From IMG/VR virus record IMGVR_UViG_3300032053_011941, positions 1 through 52,061 of that record: a stretch of 52,061 bases of DNA. One strand, given 5' to 3'. The notes under the pieces are model-generated. The model worked only from the letters and a program-made list of their open reading frames with translations. It was not told where the DNA came from and searched no databases. The position numbers and the translations under genes are program-made. Position 1 is the first letter of the stretch. Each line of letters opens with the position of its first letter. Below, piece by piece: positions 48,756-52,061 of this stretch. The DNA is from a virus.

Positions 48756-49397
48756 ATGCCTTCTACATCTAGAATAGAAATGACAGAAAAAGATTTTAAT
48801 GCACAGATGATGTCATTTCAATCTAAATACAAAGATTTAGTAAAAAATGTAAAAGGAGCAGGTCAGTATGCTGCTTTAAAATCTGGAAGTATATTGCCAT
48901 TTACATTTATATTAGAGTATCCAAAATATTTGAATATTTCTGATATGCCAGCTTTAAGACTTGATATTAATCCCGAAACAATGGAAGTTGATAGAAAACA
49001 TATTATTAATAGGACCCAAACATATGGTGGGTGGGTAGAAGAATTTTGGGGAATGGAATTACCAAGTATTAGTTGTTCCGGAAATTCTGGAGCTTTTATA
49101 CATAAAAATTATGGATTGACTACAATTAATAGAAGAGGAAGCAGAGCATTTCAAGTATTTTTAGCTTTAATAAGAATAATGGAAGAAAATGCTTTAGTAT
49201 ACAATACTAAGGGGCAAGTTATTGGAAAGGGTGTAATACATCTACAATATGATAATAAACAATATACAGGCCATTTTGAAGATTTTGATTTTGAAGAAGA
49301 TTCTGAAAATCCATTTTCTATGACTTATAGTTTTACTTTTAAAGTTGAAACAGACCCTCTAATGCAGGAGCATATTTATGCCAGTAACAGTGAATGA
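48756..49397 (+). CDS. Baseplate/tail-tip protein, paralogue 1
   Basis: 213 residues. After a helical N-terminus, the part from ILPFTFILEYPKYLNISDMP to the end (QYTGHFEDFDFEEDSENPFS, MTYSFTFKVETDPL) is a beta-rich domain shared with the gene at 50011. NRTQTYGGWVEEFWG and SISCSGNSGAF occupy the middle. Such proteins join tube to baseplate hub in contractile tails; family not certain. The next gene starts inside its end. Confidence 0.6.
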   Translation: MPSTSRIEMTEKDFNAQMMSFQSKYKDLVKNVKGAGQYAALKSGSILPFTFILEYPKYLNISDMPALRLDINPETMEVDRKHIINRTQTYGGWVEEFWGMELPSISCSGNSGAFIHKNYGLTTINRRGSRAFQVFLALIRIMEENALVYNTKGQVIGKGVIHLQYDNKQYTGHFEDFDFEEDSENPFSMTYSFTFKVETDPLMQEHIYASNSE

Positions 49398-50010
49398 AAA
49401 TCTTAGAGAAAGAATATATAATTTAACAGGCAGTATTGTAGCAAAAAATTCTGCTTTGGCTTTAATAGATGAAGAAACTGGAGTAGTTAGTTCTACTATA
49501 AGATCACGAAAAGAAAATATTCTTGGACTTATTCCAACAAGTATAAATAGTCCAAGAATTAAAATGATGGATCCAAATAAAAATATTCTTTACATATCAG
49601 AAAGTGTAGTAGATCAGTTAAATGAATTTTGGCCAATAATATTAACTGAAGATGATGTCAGAGAAATAATTAATATGATAGAATTAAAATCTACATATAT
49701 TAATAGAGTTTCTCTTTTAAAATCTCTTAAAAAAAGATTTTCAAATGATTTAACCGCAAATGATGTTATTAAAACTACAAGTATTTTAAGAGGTGCAAGT
49801 TTATTATCTTCAGAAATAATTCAAGCTAGAGGAGCGGCTTTACTTGGTCAAAAAAATGCTGTTTTAGGAAAATTTGTATTGGGTGATGGAACAAAATCAT
49901 ACTTATTGAAAAAAGTAAAAAGTTTTCCAGGAATTACCCCAATGCAAGCAAGAGAAATAATGGAAAGAAGCCAAAAAGTTGACCTTAAATATGGCATGAG
50001 AGGTAGATAA
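49378..50010 (+). CDS. Baseplate-region protein (hypothetical)
   Basis: 210 residues, start overlapping the previous gene by 20 bases. N-terminal helix, then SRKENILGLIPTSINSPRIK and DVREIINMIELKSTYINRVS, then a glycine-poor helical C-terminus ending in KVDLKYGMRGR. No signal or membrane segment. Unrecognised; its conserved position between two paralogous beta proteins implies a role at the tube-baseplate junction. Confidence 0.5.
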   Translation: MPVTVNENLRERIYNLTGSIVAKNSALALIDEETGVVSSTIRSRKENILGLIPTSINSPRIKMMDPNKNILYISESVVDQLNEFWPIILTEDDVREIINMIELKSTYINRVSLLKSLKKRFSNDLTANDVIKTTSILRGASLLSSEIIQARGAALLGQKNAVLGKFVLGDGTKSYLLKKVKSFPGITPMQAREIMERSQKVDLKYGMRGR

Positions 50011-50553
50011 ATGGTTGCTATGAGACAAATTAAAGGGAGCTATTTGCCAATGACTTTTTGGTTAAGTGGTGTTAGTGCTATGGTGAATACAGAATCATAT
50101 ATTACTTTATTAGTAAATCCAACTTCTAAATCAGAAGCACTTTCAAAAGTTATTTCTGAACATAAAGTAAGACATGGATATAAGATTGAGCATTGGGGAG
50201 ATAATTTGAGAAGAGTTTCTATGTCTGGTTCAACTCTTGGTTTTTATACTTCTAATGGTTTAACTAGATTTAGTGCAGAAAAATCAGAATCTTATCAAGA
50301 ATTTATGAAATTTTTTAGAATATTTTTAAACAATGGAATAAATTGGGTAAAAGACCCACTTGGTGGGCAATATGTAATTTCAACAGTAGGAAGAGTAAAT
50401 TTTATTTATGATAGCCAAAAATATACTGGTTCATTTGATAATTTTAAATTAAGCGAAGATGCTAAAAGCCCATTTACTTTGAAATATGATTTTGAATTTA
50501 CAGCTACTCATTATGAACAAATTCCAAATACTTTAAGTTATGCGAGTTTTTAA
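50011..50553 (+). CDS. Baseplate/tail-tip protein, paralogue 2
   Basis: 180 residues, shorter than its paralogue. SYLPMTFWLSGVSAMVNTES parallels the ILPFTFILEYPKY segment, MSGSTLGFY the CSGNSGAF segment, and QKYTGSFDNFKLSEDAKSPF / TLKYDFEFTAT the C-terminus of the gene at 48756. So the two arose by duplication. Start ATG follows the previous stop with no gap. Probably a second ring of the same interface. Confidence 0.65.
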   Translation: MVAMRQIKGSYLPMTFWLSGVSAMVNTESYITLLVNPTSKSEALSKVISEHKVRHGYKIEHWGDNLRRVSMSGSTLGFYTSNGLTRFSAEKSESYQEFMKFFRIFLNNGINWVKDPLGGQYVISTVGRVNFIYDSQKYTGSFDNFKLSEDAKSPFTLKYDFEFTATHYEQIPNTLSYASF

Positions 50554-50556
50554 AAT

Positions 50557-52061
50557 ATGGCAAAAATAGAACAAGCCCCATTTAGATTTGAAACTTCTAG
50601 ATCTGAAAAAGAATCTCTTCAACTTGCTCCGGATGCAAAAGTTTTTGTAACTGGTCAAAGAGAACTTAAATATGCTGGTGAACCATCTTATAAAATTCCA
50701 GAAGAAGATATAACTGATATTTCTATAAGTTGTAATATGTTTTCAACTCCTGGTACAGCATCCTTTACTATAGTTGCTCCAAGACATGATGAATTTAAAT
50801 ATTATAATAAAGGATATTTTTTTATTTCAACTATGCTTGAAGTAAAAATTTACATGAAAGGTAGATTTTTAATTAATGAAGGAGGAGAACTTAAAGCTCC
50901 ATATTATGTTGTTTTTTGGGGGATAATAACAAGTGTACAGAAATCTTATACAGGTGGAAATTTAACAATAAATGTAGAATGTGCTGATATGTTAAGATGG
51001 TTTGAATTGACTCGTTGTAATATTAATCCAACAGCTACTGGTTTGTTTTATAATCCAAAATTACAAATGAATGCATATACTAAAATATTTGGAAATAAAA
51101 CTCCATTTGAAATAATATTGGAATTAACAAAAGTTACTTTATATAATTTACAAAATCCAACAAATCCTTTTTATACTACCCAAGGAAGTAATGTGCCAAA
51201 CGGTGCAGCTAGAGTTATAATGGAAGAACAATCTAGACAATTAATAGAATTTTGGGCAAAAAGATTTGAACAAATAGAAAAATCAATGAGTATTATTGGT
51301 TATAATGGTTCAACTAAACAATTAGAAAAGAAAGTTCCAAATGGATTAGATAGTAATATTTTACATGAAACTGCTAGAGATGGTGGTGGTGTTTCTTTAA
51401 GTGGGGATAATTTGTTAGATAAATTTCAGCCTTATGCCCAAACCGGGCAAATTGGTTTATATGGTTGTGAAACTCAATCACATCTTGAAATAATTAATGA
51501 AATAAGAGATAAAATAGATTTTGAATTTTTTCAAGACACAAATGGCAGTATTGTATTTAAACCAAGATTTTATAATATGGATGTTAGAAGATACAAAAAT
51601 CATGTGATAGAAGATATAGATATAATCAATGATTCAATAATAGAAAATGAAAATGAAATAGTTACAGCTATGGATGTTCGAGGTGTTATAGATAATACAA
51701 TGATAAATAATCCTAGTGAAGAAAATTCTATATATGCGAGATATACTGATTATAAGCTAGCTAGAAAATATGGTTTAAGAGTACAAGAAAGATATAGCGA
51801 ATATTTAAGAGAAGCAAAACAAGCTTTTGCTTATGCTATAAGTGAATTAGATAGAATAAATTCTAATGCCATTCAAGGAAATATTACAATTATGGGAAGA
51901 CCAGAAATTAGAGTTGGGTATCCAATGCATATAGTAACTCAAGATATGTTTATATATGTTACAGCTGTTCAACATAGTTTTAATTATGGTGGAACTTTTA
52001 CAACTTCAATAACTTTTAATAGTATTAGAAGGAGATATATTTCTGATAATGAAGGTCTTAA
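50557..52061 (+). CDS. Baseplate hub protein (gp27/gpD-like), 3'-truncated by the window edge
   Basis: Open from ATG at 50557 to the right edge (501 residues read). KVFVTGQRELKYAGEPSYKI and ITDISISCNMFSTPGTASFT start a hub domain; the middle has VVFWGIITSVQKSYTGGNLT and VECADMLRWFELTRC, the typical 'late control D / hub' strand order, and the last part has GYPMHIVTQDMFIYVTAVQH plus SFNYGGTFTTSITFNS, which closes tail hub proteins. The hub caps the tube and holds the spike. Not complete, so no further domain can be called. Confidence 0.75.
   Translation, partial: MAKIEQAPFRFETSRSEKESLQLAPDAKVFVTGQRELKYAGEPSYKIPEEDITDISISCNMFSTPGTASFTIVAPRHDEFKYYNKGYFFISTMLEVKIYMKGRFLINEGGELKAPYYVVFWGIITSVQKSYTGGNLTINVECADMLRWFELTRCNINPTATGLFYNPKLQMNAYTKIFGNKTPFEIILELTKVTLYNLQNPTNPFYTTQGSNVPNGAARVIMEEQSRQLIEFWAKRFEQIEKSMSIIGYNGSTKQLEKKVPNGLDSNILHETARDGGGVSLSGDNLLDKFQPYAQTGQIGLYGCETQSHLEIINEIRDKIDFEFFQDTNGSIVFKPRFYNMDVRRYKNHVIEDIDIINDSIIENENEIVTAMDVRGVIDNTMINNPSEENSIYARYTDYKLARKYGLRVQERYSEYLREAKQAFAYAISELDRINSNAIQGNITIMGRPEIRVGYPMHIVTQDMFIYVTAVQHSFNYGGTFTTSITFNSIRRRYISDNEGL

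Noticed and set aside
1-52061. CRISPR array or stop-codon reassignment
   Set aside because: No regularly spaced short repeats were seen, and TAA, TAG and TGA all end recognisable genes at sensible places.

Overview
The window is a 52 kb piece of a strongly A+T-rich tailed-phage genome (Caudoviricetes) with a contractile, myovirus-type tail. Every gene I can support lies on the + strand. Stop codons read as the standard bacterial code, and many starts carry good Shine-Dalgarno sites (AAGGAG, GGAGAT). There is no rRNA, no tRNA, no CRISPR array and no bacterial core metabolism. I did not identify capsid, terminase or replication genes, so this is an accessory-plus-tail portion of a larger genome. 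The host cannot be fixed from the sequence; it should be a bacterium that uses Shine-Dalgarno initiation and makes lipoproteins.

Layout. (1) 1-12.6 kb: a glycan locus with the end of an RmlB-like dehydratase, a deacetylase-like protein, several glycosyltransferases (GT2, tandem GT9-like, capsule-type, GT4), three methyltransferases and a GDP-mannose 4,6-dehydratase. It is interrupted at 7.0-9.8 kb by a family of about 120-residue paralogues and a duplicated-domain HExxE protein. (2) 12.6-19.9 kb: a repeat-built fibre protein, a possible lysis pair (permuted papain-fold hydrolase plus an XhlA-like coiled-coil/membrane protein, whose tail end is duplicated by a 59-bp exact direct repeat), an RmlD-like reductase and many small proteins. 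(3) 19.9-24.9 kb: a mobile-gene cluster with a TnpB-like RuvC nuclease, a virion gene carrying a 159-residue mini-intein, and a free-standing EDxHD/Vsr-type homing endonuclease. (4) 24.9-25.3 kb: a gene-free stretch that looks like promoter-motif / structured RNA / terminator cassettes. (5) 25.3-29.1 kb: small accessory proteins, an M42-type aminopeptidase, a stand-alone RRXRR/PLMP-like protein and a cupin. (6) 29.2-34.9 kb: tail-fibre and tail-collar proteins with internal repeats and nested LamG domains. (7) 35.0-52.1 kb: neck/connector, lipoprotein, tail completion, sheath, tube, chaperone-position genes, tape measure and baseplate genes, with a frameshifted second homing endonuclease between sheath and tube.

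Two genome-wide patterns cut across this map. First, the 11-mer AAAAGTGGAAT occurs ten times, only between genes and only on the + strand, often just after an intrinsic terminator and before a gene start. I read it as the phage's own, probably late, promoter element. Second, about nine otherwise unrelated small proteins share an N-terminal segment of the form MKSNxIRKIAxKI. I propose this is a sorting tag, for example a capsid- or virion-targeting sequence. These two patterns, the structured RNA candidate and the intein/endonuclease pair are the most promising things to follow up.
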